Shown: piece after piece, positions 35,017-43,628 of the stretch | How the letters are laid out: the number at the start of each line of letters is the position of its first letter | Position numbering within the stretch: position 1 is the first letter of the stretch | Assembly (NCBI RefSeq): GCF_024734895.1 | Contig: NZ_CP091430.1 | Coordinates: 6,404,501 to 6,468,500, forward strand | Reading direction: 5' to 3' | Origin: Paenibacillus spongiae | Lineage (GTDB): Bacteria > Bacillota > Bacilli > Paenibacillales > Paenibacillaceae | DNA length: 64,000 nt | Program-made: the position numbers and the translations under genes | The notes under the pieces: model-generated | The model's input: the letters and a program-made list of their open reading frames with translations, nothing else | Databases searched by the model: none | What the model was told of the DNA's origin: nothing

Positions 35017-35049
35017 ACCGGATCCCTTTACTCTACAAAGGAATCCGGT
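35017..35049 (-). terminator. Distal terminator of the calcium-repeat/lipoprotein operon
   Basis: ACCGGATCCCTTT pairs (one bulge) with AAAGGAATCCGGT; the minus strand continues TTTTTCATGC. Second of two hairpins after the lipoprotein gene. Confidence 0.7.
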
Positions 35050-35197
35050 GTAATCGCAGCTTGATTGGAATTTAACTGGCAACCCCTTTGGAGTTGAACT
35101 ATCGTTACCCGTTCAACAACACTAACCTCGTTATTGTCCAAACAATTAAAGCGAAACAAACCGAAGTAAGGTGGTCGGTGTTTAAAATTTAATATAT

Positions 35198-35232
35198 CAG
35201 CCGGCCATCACGATATAGAATGTGGCCGGCTG
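35198..35232 (-). terminator. Proximal terminator of the calcium-repeat/lipoprotein operon
   Basis: CAGCCGGCCA pairs with TGGCCGGCTG; the minus strand continues ATATATTAAATTTT. It lies 24 bases past the stop at 35256. Confidence 0.75.
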
Positions 35233-35255
35233 CATATCTGTTTTATATTTTAGTA

Positions 35256-35777
35256 TTACTCAACAAGCTGATCCTCAATATAATGCATCCGCTTCATGAC
35301 CTTTCCTTCCTTGTTTTTTTCAGAAACATTGTATTTTTTTCGTGGTTCAGCATCTGACCAAATGATCGATGCAATGAGATCATTCTTATGATGTTCTAGA
35401 CGATCCGTATTCATATAACTTTCATCAGGCTGCCAGTCTCTTGGCAAATCGTCACTTTCCCTATAGAAGGACAGATAAAAAATTCTCTTTTTGCCTTCTA
35501 TTGCTTTAAGTTCGCCTTCAACTGGATGACTCTTAATGTATGTTTCAACTAATTCTTTCAAATCTATTAAATCTTTTGGTGGATTCAGAATCATATAATG
35601 CTTTCTAAGAGTCACGACTTCTTCATCCTTTTTACCAACGACCTCTTCTGTATTGGCAATTTCGAAAATCTTTGTTTCCCCGCTTGATTCCCCATTCTTT
35701 GTACATCCAATTAAGTATAATGGAATGAGGAATATACCAATAATCAAAACTAGAATTTTCAAATTAACTTTAACCAC
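35256..35777 (-). CDS. Lipoprotein, possible partner or immunity protein of the calcium-repeat protein
   Basis: 173 residues. Signal with lipobox PLYLIGCTKNG, then a charged domain (RKHYMILNPP, LVETYIKSHPVEGEL, IFYLSFYRESDDLPRDW). No known family was recognised. Its start overlaps the 3' end of the upstream gene by 8 bases, so the two are coupled. It should sit on the outer face of the membrane, where the neighbour is also exported. A protective or anchoring role is inference from context. Confidence 0.7.
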   Translation of the reverse strand: MVKVNLKILVLIIGIFLIPLYLIGCTKNGESSGETKIFEIANTEEVVGKKDEEVVTLRKHYMILNPPKDLIDLKELVETYIKSHPVEGELKAIEGKKRIFYLSFYRESDDLPRDWQPDESYMNTDRLEHHKNDLIASIIWSDAEPRKKYNVSEKNKEGKVMKRMHYIEDQLVE

Positions 35778-38517
35778 TCAATTCCCCCTCGAATGGTATA
35801 TCCATTTCCATTAAAGAAACAAAGGGCTTATATTTCCCATCATATTCATCATAATGCTGTAAGACAAACCAGGCACGAAATCCTGCTAAGTTCACATACA
35901 CCTTCTCCACATCTGGCCGATCTAACCCAAAATGATCATATAAACGAACATGCATGACACCTTTAAAGCGATTGTTCTCTACTGAAAAATCTTTTACGGA
36001 TACGGTATTTCCCCAAGTATCATTTACTGTAATTGTAAGTCCATTTATATTATCACTCGGAGTGCTAAACGTCGGGTAAGAAGCATCATCCTGTATTTTT
36101 TGATAAAATTCATTCGTTTCCTTTGTACGGTTATCAAACTGAAGTGCTGCCAAATTACCTCCATTTTTCTTTAGCTCATCAACTAAAGCATTTTTGACAA
36201 ATTCAACATAGGCTTTTGTTGTCTCATGCTCACTCGCTTTTTTAGTCAAAGTATCATTGCGATACGCTGTACCCGTTCCCTCCTCAAAATGATCAATCAT
36301 ATCTAAAACAACATCTTCCATATCCCCCGTAGAAAATAAACTTGTTGACATAAACTCAAACTCATCAAAGAGAATACTCGGGAAATAAGATTCAAGTAAT
36401 TGGAATCTGAACATCCAGTTAATGTCCTTTATTTGATCTCCTGTATAATCATTTGTTTTCATATCATTCGCTACATTTCCATTTTCATCATAGCCTTCCG
36501 GTCGATCTGATTGATAAATGACTAAATCGGATAAATCAGCGTACAACGGTCTCAAATCCTCATTATCAAACTTTCCATCTCCGTCACTATCTTTTCGGTC
36601 AGGAAAACTGGTTGGAAAGAACCCTTCCAAATGAATAGTAACTCCAAAAATGTCGACCGTGAATGATTGGAATGGACCCATTTCTTGCCCATCGGTTAAT
36701 CCATCTCCGTCACTATCTTTCATGTCAGGATTGGAGTAGATGATACCGTATGGTGTTTTCATTCCTACAGTTTCATAAGTATCAGATAAGCCATCCCCAT
36801 CTGAGTCTTTTGGATCTATTCCTCCATCACCTGAATCATCGCTACTATCCAGTGTTTTATTTAAACCATGCATCCTTGAGTAGTCTAATTCCCTACTCCA
36901 AAGCTCCAACCATTTTGTCTTATCAACAACCATATATTCACTAAGCTGAGTCGTTTCCGCACTTATTGTATTCTTATTTGTATCTAACACAGCGTTAAGA
37001 CTTTCAAACATTTCCTCATCTTCGTTATACCAAATGATGCCTAAATCATGTTCCAATGTGTCCCCTAGCTGCGCTTCATCATAAGTAAACGTAATGCTTG
37101 CTTTATCAAATTCTGATTGAGTATTGATCCTTACAGGAGAACCAATAATACCATATAAATTAGTAGTTTTTATATTGACTTTGTTTGTGCTGGTAATTCT
37201 AGTCGTTTTATTAATATTACCCTTTGCACTAAAACTAACTTCTACACTTGTAATTGCTGATTTATCAGGCTGAATCAATGATTTACGAATAGTTTGTTTA
37301 TGGAGCTCTTGTGAATCCGTGACCTCGTCATTATCGCTGTCCGCAACCTTCGGATTTGTCTTTAAAGCATATTCATCTCCATCACTTAACCCATCGCTAT
37401 CTGTATCATACTTATTAGGTAATGAATCAAACTGATGGACTTCAAATCCGTCAGTTAATCGATCTTGGTCTGAATCTTTCTTAATCAGAGTTGTTTGATA
37501 AACCTGCTCATCTTTATTATTCAGGCCGTCTTCATCGATATCTTCATCTGCATCACTTATGCCATTATGATCTGTATCATATTTTATTGGGGAAATAAAT
37601 GATTTAATTTCATATTCAATATTGTCCTTTAATCCATCACCATCTGTATCCTCTTTAAATGGATTCATTCCCTCAAGGAATTCTGTTCCATCTGTTATCG
37701 TGTCACCATCCGTGTCAGAGGTAGATTCAAACAATTCTGTGGTAAATGGATAGCCTGCTTTTTCAAGTCCGAATAACACTTGTTTATATGCATTTTCATA
37801 AGATTTCGATGCAGGGATAGCTAGATCTTTTTCTAGAAACTCATTAGCTTTTTCAGACATTTTCACCGCGTTATTCAAATGAGCTTTTAGTTGATTTCCT
37901 TTGTGATCCGTTTGATCAGAGATATCCGTTAAGATGCCGATAGCATTTTTATTGACAATTTTATCCGATAAATAAAAATTAAAGAGTATATCTGCAATCA
38001 ATACTTCAGTTGGTTCATTGAAATCGTTTTTTGATACATATCCCCATAGACATACTGTTAAGCTATGTTTGATTTTCAAGAGCAGATCACTTTTTAGAAC
38101 CACTCCTTTTATATACTCCTCTTGAATTGCTTGTTCATATTGGTTAACTAATTGTTCAAACCTATCCAGTTCATTCATATCTTTCGGCTTTATGTCTCCG
38201 GTTTTATCAAATTCCACAATCAGACCATCTAGTGCATTAGAATCAAACTTAGCATTCGTATCTTTTATGACGGTTAGCAAACGCTTTAATTCATTTATTG
38301 CAACCTTCTCATAGATTACTCCATCTCTGGTATCCTCATTGAATTCATATTCACTTAACCACTGTTTTACATTTTGCTCGCTAGAATTCTTATGTTGTCC
38401 TTGTCCTTGATTAGCTTGGTTATTATCCTTGGCAACCACTGCTTGCCCAGATCCGCCGAGAACCATTGCAAAGGTCAATAACAAACACAACATACTTTTT
38501 GCTTTATTCTTCATCAT
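35770..38517 (-). CDS. Secreted calcium-repeat (TSP3-like) protein with DUF3289-like C-terminus
   Basis: 915 residues from ATG 38517 (AAAGGAG upstream; an earlier start at 38589 would place the hydrophobic signal internally). Signal peptide (about 1-27), a helical N-terminal domain (28-270), then many DxDxDGxxD loops (about 275-400 and 570-660), such as DTDGDGLKDN, typical of bacterial thrombospondin-type-3 calcium repeats. The C-terminal about 260 residues contain DLSDLVIYQSD and FRAWFVLQHYDEYDGKYKPF, resembling DUF3289, a domain found in some secreted effectors. Strongly AT-rich compared with its neighbours, which suggests transfer. Function unknown. Confidence 0.72.
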   Translation of the reverse strand: MMKNKAKSMLCLLLTFAMVLGGSGQAVVAKDNNQANQGQGQHKNSSEQNVKQWLSEYEFNEDTRDGVIYEKVAINELKRLLTVIKDTNAKFDSNALDGLIVEFDKTGDIKPKDMNELDRFEQLVNQYEQAIQEEYIKGVVLKSDLLLKIKHSLTVCLWGYVSKNDFNEPTEVLIADILFNFYLSDKIVNKNAIGILTDISDQTDHKGNQLKAHLNNAVKMSEKANEFLEKDLAIPASKSYENAYKQVLFGLEKAGYPFTTELFESTSDTDGDTITDGTEFLEGMNPFKEDTDGDGLKDNIEYEIKSFISPIKYDTDHNGISDADEDIDEDGLNNKDEQVYQTTLIKKDSDQDRLTDGFEVHQFDSLPNKYDTDSDGLSDGDEYALKTNPKVADSDNDEVTDSQELHKQTIRKSLIQPDKSAITSVEVSFSAKGNINKTTRITSTNKVNIKTTNLYGIIGSPVRINTQSEFDKASITFTYDEAQLGDTLEHDLGIIWYNEDEEMFESLNAVLDTNKNTISAETTQLSEYMVVDKTKWLELWSRELDYSRMHGLNKTLDSSDDSGDGGIDPKDSDGDGLSDTYETVGMKTPYGIIYSNPDMKDSDGDGLTDGQEMGPFQSFTVDIFGVTIHLEGFFPTSFPDRKDSDGDGKFDNEDLRPLYADLSDLVIYQSDRPEGYDENGNVANDMKTNDYTGDQIKDINWMFRFQLLESYFPSILFDEFEFMSTSLFSTGDMEDVVLDMIDHFEEGTGTAYRNDTLTKKASEHETTKAYVEFVKNALVDELKKNGGNLAALQFDNRTKETNEFYQKIQDDASYPTFSTPSDNINGLTITVNDTWGNTVSVKDFSVENNRFKGVMHVRLYDHFGLDRPDVEKVYVNLAGFRAWFVLQHYDEYDGKYKPFVSLMEMDIPFEGELSG

Positions 38518-38760
38518 GAACATCTCCTTTATAAAGATTGTGAAAAGAGTTTTCAAATTCACCTCCCAAAACGTTTCCTTTTCCACCACCGCTAAATTAC
38601 CACATTGATCTTGTTGGAATAAGTCGATTTCTGTTGGTTAGAGATTTTTAACAATTAGAATTCGGTAACAAACAGGTCGTGGTTGTCGTGCCATTGCTAT
38701 CGCTGTTAAAGTCCACACTAAACAGTTACACCATATGCCCAGCTTGGGACCCGAGATCCT

Positions 38761-38824
38761 CATTCATCGTTCCCGCTCCTTTCTTTGTAGACAGTAAAAG
38801 AGCCCCTGCTCGATGAGCAGGGGT
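38761..38824 (-). repeat. Duplicated leader with hairpin, copy 2
   Basis: Near-copy of 3936-4000: hairpin CCCCTGCTC (38803-38811) / GAGCAGGGG (38815-38823), CTCTTTT on the minus strand, GGAGCGGGAACG and ATGAATGA. After that ATG only 12 further codons stay open before a stop, so no kinase gene follows here. The rest of 38518-38917 shows no other feature. Confidence 0.65.
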
Positions 38825-38917
38825 CAGACTTGATTGTCATTTGATTTGCTTTCATAGATAATGCCTCTGTTTCTCTCCAGGCTAAATATGACGTAGACTC
38901 ATTCTTGAACAGAAGCG

Positions 38918-39328
38918 CTACTTGGCCTGCAGATCAGCCAGCGGTACCATGTCGATCAGGTTGATCATGTGGCCATCCGGATCGAATACATCGAACAGAA
39001 CATGATGATTCCAGGCTGAATCCCAGGTCTCCAGCTCTGTCACGCGATACCCTTTTGCTTGTAATCCCTCTTGCAGTTCCGGTACACCGGTACACTTGAA
39101 GTTCAATACGGGACGCGGGGACACAGCGATCGGTCCCTTCACTTCCGCCAAGCTCAGCAATGCCGCATGATCGGGATGGGGCTCGCAGAACAATGTCGCA
39201 CCTCTGTTGCCGTCCCCCCAATCTTCAATCCCCCGACAAACTAGTCCAAGCACCTCCGTATAGAATGTGATGGATCGTTCCAATTCACTTACAGGTATGA
39301 ACAAGCTGCCAATGTGTTGAATGGGCAT
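38918..39328 (-). CDS. VOC (glyoxalase/bleomycin-resistance fold) protein
   Basis: 136 residues with two beta-alpha-beta-beta-beta modules. IGSLFIPVSELERSITFYTEVLGL opens the fold and WNHHVLFDVFDPDGHMINLIDM closes it; metal ligands are plausible His/Glu at the strand ends. ATG 39328 with GAGAGGGG upstream is preferred to an ATG 21 bases upstream. Family members are dioxygenases, isomerases or resistance proteins; the substrate is unknown. Single-gene unit between two terminators. Confidence 0.85.
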   Translation of the reverse strand: MPIQHIGSLFIPVSELERSITFYTEVLGLVCRGIEDWGDGNRGATLFCEPHPDHAALLSLAEVKGPIAVSPRPVLNFKCTGVPELQEGLQAKGYRVTELETWDSAWNHHVLFDVFDPDGHMINLIDMVPLADLQAK

Positions 39329-39437
39329 GTACGTTGTCCCCTCTCGCAAATTCTGGTAATTAGTGCCATGCGACTATCATAGCGTACCATTCGGCTGTTC
39401 GTAAACGCTAGATTAGCATATGTCGCAATGCACAAAA

Positions 39438-39462
39438 GAGGGCAGCCGCGCGGCAGCCCTCT
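39438..39462 (-). terminator. Intrinsic terminator after the sulfotransferase gene
   Basis: AGAGGGC with GCCGCGCGGC in the arm pairs to GCCCTCT; the minus strand continues TTTTGTGC. It stands 27 bases past the stop at 39490. Confidence 0.8.
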
Positions 39463-39489
39463 TACGCCATTTGCTGGCTATCTAACAAC

Positions 39490-40227
39490 CTACCATGCGA
39501 CATTCGTCCAGCCCTTCTGCCGCTCCTCCCGATAACGCTGAACCCACTCTTCTGCTATATCATCGGCTATTCCGTCGTAATAGGGCGGAGCTATCGTAAC
39601 ATTATCCGCCTCAGGGATTTCCAAATACTTGAGCAGCCCCCGGACGGTCCCTTCATAATCAAGAATAAAATCCTCATATACTACGGTCAGCGGAGTGATG
39701 CGTTCCTCTGCGAAAAATTCCGCCATCCACGACTCGCGCATGACCGCCTCCTGTATGAGATGATTGATCGCGTCGAGGCTGTATCGATCCTTGGTATCTG
39801 CTTGCTTCGGCTTGGCCCCATGTTCGCGATGCCACTCTCCCGAAACGATGGCTCGCCACCAGGACACCGCCAATCGCACCTTGTTGCGCCGGGTCATATA
39901 GATATGCCGGCAATTCGGAAACACCGACTCCCATATTCGAGGCCGTGTTAGTCCTTCCGGAAGCTGGAGCTCCTTCTGAAACCATGAAAGCCATTGTTCA
40001 AGATCATTCCGATTAGGCGAATGCTTCATCCCGAACACCCCATTGGCTGAAGTGCCTGACTCCAGAATATGATTGAGCTGCTCCATGCCGCTCTGATCGC
40101 GCCGCACATGAAACTCTAACCAATCTGCAGGATTTCCCGCGACGCCTGTGGAGGCTAATGCCTGACTGAGCAGGGTGCTTCCGGTCCGCTGCGCAAACCA
40201 GATCGTGTAGCTGCGATTCGGCTTCAT
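39490..40227 (-). CDS. Stf0-type sulfotransferase
   Basis: 245 residues. YTIWFAQRTGSTLLSQALASTG is the 5'-phosphosulfate (PAPS) loop of Stf0 enzymes, and IYMTRRNKVRLAVSWWRA carries the 3'-phosphate site (Arg/Ser). GVFGMKHSPNRNDLEQWL and LTVVYEDFILDYEGTVRGLLKYLEI also match. It should move a sulfuryl group from PAPS to a sugar or other hydroxyl, as mycobacterial Stf0 does on trehalose. GAGGAG precedes ATG. No sulfate-activation genes are seen nearby, and the acceptor is unknown. Confidence 0.88.
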   Translation of the reverse strand: MKPNRSYTIWFAQRTGSTLLSQALASTGVAGNPADWLEFHVRRDQSGMEQLNHILESGTSANGVFGMKHSPNRNDLEQWLSWFQKELQLPEGLTRPRIWESVFPNCRHIYMTRRNKVRLAVSWWRAIVSGEWHREHGAKPKQADTKDRYSLDAINHLIQEAVMRESWMAEFFAEERITPLTVVYEDFILDYEGTVRGLLKYLEIPEADNVTIAPPYYDGIADDIAEEWVQRYREERQKGWTNVAW

Positions 40228-40553
40228 AACGCTGTCTCTCCTCGATTGTGTATAGGATTAGGTAGGAATGATGCAATTCTATTATATTCAGCTTGAGAAC
40301 CGCGTAAAGCGAAAAAACCGCTATAACCATTTATTCCACATCGTTCATCCCATAGTTTGATATAAACATGAGTGGACGGATGAGGTGGGGGCGACGCCTG
40401 TAATAGCCGCTCACGCTGCAGCTCCTGAAGCCCGGCGAGAAGCGGACAGATGCACACCAATAAGAAGCTTGCATAGCATGTAAGAAGGCTGCATGAAACG
40501 GATTCGTCTATCCGGATGCAGCCTTTCCGGCGCCATATTTGCCGCGGGAGATC
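40228..40553. other. Gene-free stretch
   Basis: About 325 bases between the sulfotransferase start and the serine-hydrolase stop. It holds the terminator at 40486-40526. The remaining GC-rich part has an open minus frame that I do not recognise and that lacks a ribosome site. Confidence 0.5.
40486..40526 (-). terminator. Intrinsic terminator after the serine hydrolase
   Basis: AAGGCTGCAT pairs with ATGCAGCCTT over a loop containing a second small stem (CGGATtcg/ATCCG). It lies about 28 bases past the stop at 40554. The T-run is short. Confidence 0.65.
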
Positions 40554-41765
40554 TCAGTCTCCTGCTTCAATGGCCTGATACACCGAGGTCCAGAAATCTT
40601 GAAAGACTCCCGGAGGCTCGGGGGAATCCATGAGGCGCTGCGTCATCAAGATCCCGACCAAGTCTTCATTCGGGTCCGAAAATCCGGATGTGCCGATTCC
40701 GCCGTCCCAGCCGAACCGGCCGGGCTTAGAAGTCAGATGATCCTGCCCGATGCTGACGGAAACTCCAAAGCCCCATCCGCGGTTGACGCCTAAGAAATCG
40801 CAGGCTCCCTCAATCTGCTTCGGCGTCAGATGGTTGGTTGTCATCAGCTCCACCGACGACCGCGAGAGAATATGGCCGCTGCCCTGCCGCCCGCCGTTCA
40901 GCATCATCCGGCAAAAGGCCAGGTAGTCGTCCGCGGTCGAAACCAATCCGCCCCCGCCGGACGGGAAGGCAGGCGGACGGCTCCATCTGCCAACTTCCGG
41001 ATCGTCATGGACCATGAGCGTCCCCTGACTGGGATCGGGACTGGTCATGTAGCTTGCCGGCAGACGCGCGAGCTTCCCGGCAGGCACGTGAAAACCGGTA
41101 TCCCCCATTCCGAGCGGATCGAAGATGCGGCTGCGGAAGACATGCTCCAGCGATTGGCCGGCAGCCCGGGCAATCAGGATGCCAAGGACATCGGAGCCGG
41201 TATGGTACATCCATGCTTCGCCCGGCTGATGGATCAGCGGCAGACTGCCAAGCCGGCGTATCCACTCGTCCGGCTCATGCACTGGCGGGGTCGGTCCTGG
41301 TTCGAGTCCGAGATCAGCCATCTTCCGCTGGATCGGGTACTGGCCGGGAGGAGCCATCACAATGCCGATGCCCAGGCGAAAGGTCAGCAGATCGAGTAAG
41401 GTGATCGGCCTGTTCGCGGGAACCATATCGTCGATCGGTCCTTCAAGACGCTTCAAAACCCGGCGCCCGGCCAGCTCGGGCAGCAGCCGGTCCACCGGCT
41501 CATCCAGCTGAAGCTTGCCTTCTTCCACAAGAATCATGGCCGCCGCCGCAGTAATAGGCTTCGTCATCGAGGCGATGCGAAAGAGCGTGTCCCGGCTCAT
41601 CGGACTGCTTCCCCCAAGTGCCTTCATTCCATACGCCTCGACATGCACCTCACCCTTACGGCTGATTAATGTGACGATTCCAGGCACTTCGCCCCGCTCG
41701 ATATATCCTGCCATGACGTCATGCATGCGGTCCAGCCGCTCTTTTGCGAATACACGATTACTCAC
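40554..41765 (-). CDS. Class C beta-lactamase-type serine hydrolase
   Basis: 403 residues. FRIASMTKPITAAAAMIL holds the SxxK nucleophile (SMTK), YHTGSDVLG replaces the YxN element, and FGWDGGIGTSGFSDPN is the region of the KTG-type triad. This is the beta-lactamase/esterase (EstB, LACTB) family that hydrolyses esters or peptides; not necessarily a true beta-lactamase. No signal peptide, so probably cytosolic. A GTG start has GGAGGGAG upstream. Single-gene transcript with its own terminator. Confidence 0.88.
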   Translation of the reverse strand: MSNRVFAKERLDRMHDVMAGYIERGEVPGIVTLISRKGEVHVEAYGMKALGGSSPMSRDTLFRIASMTKPITAAAAMILVEEGKLQLDEPVDRLLPELAGRRVLKRLEGPIDDMVPANRPITLLDLLTFRLGIGIVMAPPGQYPIQRKMADLGLEPGPTPPVHEPDEWIRRLGSLPLIHQPGEAWMYHTGSDVLGILIARAAGQSLEHVFRSRIFDPLGMGDTGFHVPAGKLARLPASYMTSPDPSQGTLMVHDDPEVGRWSRPPAFPSGGGGLVSTADDYLAFCRMMLNGGRQGSGHILSRSSVELMTTNHLTPKQIEGACDFLGVNRGWGFGVSVSIGQDHLTSKPGRFGWDGGIGTSGFSDPNEDLVGILMTQRLMDSPEPPGVFQDFWTSVYQAIEAGD

Positions 41766-41882
41766 CGACTTCTCCCTCCATCCGGTTTATCGTTGACTTT
41801 TATTCTAACATGCGGCGGCGGTCCGGATTTCTTATCGATTGCTGACCCGGCCGTCATGGCAAAGGAGCCGCCCTCTGGCAAG

Positions 41883-41892
41883 CCCCCCCCCC
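41883..41892. repeat. Run of ten C
   Basis: A homopolymer just outside the 3' end of the DUF4037 gene, flanked by AAG and AAGCTT. Such tracts are prone to slippage and to sequencing error. Confidence 0.8.
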
Positions 41893-41901
41893 AAGCTTCT
41901 G

Positions 41902-42948
41902 CTATTCTGTTTCTGCGGACAAGTATACGGTCATCAAAACTTTACGTATCCACTCATTAGTAATCCGAAAATCCGTATTGTCCGTAATCTGATCGATGCT
42001 GCCGATCAACCGTCCTCCGGCAAACCGCCGAATAACCGGATCCTCAATTTGATTCGCTATACGGCTGGCGATTTCTTCACCATTCATGACTTTGAAGGGA
42101 CGGTCATGGAAGTAAGAAACATCCGCCGGGATCTCGTCCGTAATGCCAAGCTTATTATGCATGTCGGACAAATGGCGGTAAGCCTTGTTCAAGGCATGCT
42201 CGCGTTCTCTCCAAGCGGCCGCCGTTTGAGCCGACCACAGACTTGGCATTAATTCGTCGGAGCATTTCAATTGCTTGAACGCCATCCCGAACCACTTGGG
42301 ATAGGGGGCGTATTGGCGCTCCATGAGAAAGCACAAACTCATGATATCGCGGACCAGACGCGAAGCGATAATCGCCGAACCAAGCTCATCCCCTGCATAT
42401 CCCGCACGAAGCATCAGATGCTCTTCCTGGCCGATCCGCTTCCAGCAGGATGCCAGGAGGTACAGCCAAATATCATGAGGATAATACTCAAGTTGTTGGC
42501 GTACGGCGGACAGCTCGCCATGATCATCTCTATAGACGGCTCCCCTGGTTAGTTCCAGCAGAGACTGCGAAGGATACGTTAACCAATCGACCGGCTCGAT
42601 CGGCCTGCCGGCGCTAATGCCCAGGCAGCCTTCGATAAACCGCGGCACCGTCGTAACCACACTCTTGTCCGGATCAACCTGAAACCCATAGAACTGACGC
42701 GGAGCCCTCTCCCGCAGGGATGCTTGTATGTGCTGCGATTGCCTAGCATCCTGCTGGCTCAGAAAAAGAAATATACGTGGTCCCCAATCATGATCCGTGG
42801 ACATCTCCGTATCGTATCCTAGCACTTCACTGCCTGGGCCCATTAGAGCCGATGAATAAGACAGGGACGGATAGGTTTCACTCATGAACGGTTCTACGAC
42901 TTCGGCATGAAATCGGCGGCATAATTCAATTCCTTGGATAAACACCAT
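41902..42948 (-). CDS. DUF4037 nucleotidyltransferase-like protein
   Basis: 348 residues. The N-terminal part has SALMGPGSEVLGYDTEMSTDHDWGPRI, in which G-S with spaced Asp-x-Asp resembles the nucleotidyltransferase active site that leads DUF4037 proteins. The C-terminal helical part (ECR-like, SLCFLMERQYAPYPKWFGMAFKQL) is also typical. ATG 42948 has GGAGG 9 bases upstream; an ATG 21 bases further up is less well placed. It should act in the cytosol on an unknown acceptor, perhaps an antibiotic. A 7-bp tandem repeat lies in its upstream region. Confidence 0.82.
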   Translation of the reverse strand: MVFIQGIELCRRFHAEVVEPFMSETYPSLSYSSALMGPGSEVLGYDTEMSTDHDWGPRIFLFLSQQDARQSQHIQASLRERAPRQFYGFQVDPDKSVVTTVPRFIEGCLGISAGRPIEPVDWLTYPSQSLLELTRGAVYRDDHGELSAVRQQLEYYPHDIWLYLLASCWKRIGQEEHLMLRAGYAGDELGSAIIASRLVRDIMSLCFLMERQYAPYPKWFGMAFKQLKCSDELMPSLWSAQTAAAWREREHALNKAYRHLSDMHNKLGITDEIPADVSYFHDRPFKVMNGEEIASRIANQIEDPVIRRFAGGRLIGSIDQITDNTDFRITNEWIRKVLMTVYLSAETE

Positions 42949-43043
42949 TGTGCATACCTCCAGGCCCAATGCGGAATAGGTTCTTAACTCAGTAATATAC
43001 TCTACATTTTGTACTGTAACTAGATATTCTGTACTCTAACACT

Positions 43044-43107
43044 GCACTCTGTACTCTGTACTCTGCACTCTGCACTCTGCACTCTGTACTCTGCACTCTG
43101 CACTCTG
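43044..43107. repeat. Nine-unit 7-bp tandem repeat (GYACTCT)
   Basis: Units GCACTCT and GTACTCT alternate irregularly nine times with no other change. A single further unit lies at 43031-43037. It starts about 96 bases upstream of the DUF4037 start codon, so length change could affect its promoter. Confidence 0.9.
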
Positions 43108-43153
43108 TCCTTGCCTGCTAGTTTCTCTATCATGCGTGATGCCGTTGTCGAGA

Positions 43154-43329
43154 ATGTTGTACAACGTGCAACAATATTTCAGATTTTCTGGCCAAATGGT
43201 CGAATTGTTGTACGTTATACAACAATCGGTATTGATTAGCTGCTTTGAAATGGGAATTGTTGTAGAAAATGCAACAATCCACGGTTTTCGGCGTTTTAGT
43301 CCGCTTAATGTTGCATAATATGCAAGATT
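43154..43329. repeat. Four palindromic elements at about 51-bp period
   Basis: Elements at 43154-43175, 43204-43226, 43256-43278 and 43307-43329. Each has the form TTGTTGTA-N5-TRCAACAA with the last one more diverged (TGTTGCATAATATGCAA). Start-to-start steps are 50, 52 and 51, with unrelated spacers of 28, 29 and 28. A diverged pair of the same motif lies at 52729-52795. The region 43330-43412 shows nothing further. Confidence 0.8.
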
Positions 43330-43412
43330 ACAACCCATACCGATTCGTACAAACCATGAACCATTTCGACGGCCTATGTCGGCTAGATCAGTGGAAATTG
43401 GAGTGGTTGCGG

Positions 43413-43446
43413 CGAACGCTACCGAAAAAGTAGCGTGCGGTTTTTT
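43413..43446 (+). terminator. Strong plus-strand terminator without an upstream gene
   Basis: ACGCTAC pairs with GTAGCGT over CGAAAAA, then GCGG and TTTTTT on the plus strand. No plus-strand coding sequence precedes it for kilobases. The palindrome block at 43154-43329 is directly upstream, so it may end a non-coding transcript. Confidence 0.7.
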
Positions 43447-43628
43447 ATAGCTTAGATGACATTTACATGGGTACGTACATCCCCACATGGTAAATGCGGC
43501 CCAAAACCACGCCAGGTCAAAAGCCGAGCAATCCAGCAGCCGCACAATGCGGAACAGCACAAGGGGCATTAGATCAACAAAAACCCGTCGACAGTAAGAC
43601 AGGCGGAATCATTCTTCCAACTCTGCCA

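Noticed and set aside
43154-43329. CRISPR-like spacing (22-23 bp repeats, 28-29 bp spacers)
   Set aside because: Repeats are diverged from each other and fully palindromic, only four copies exist, and no cas gene or leader is nearby.
43036-43569. Open frame of 177 codons on the minus strand
   Set aside because: It is mostly translation of the 7-bp repeat and the palindromes, giving a low-complexity product, with no ribosome site.
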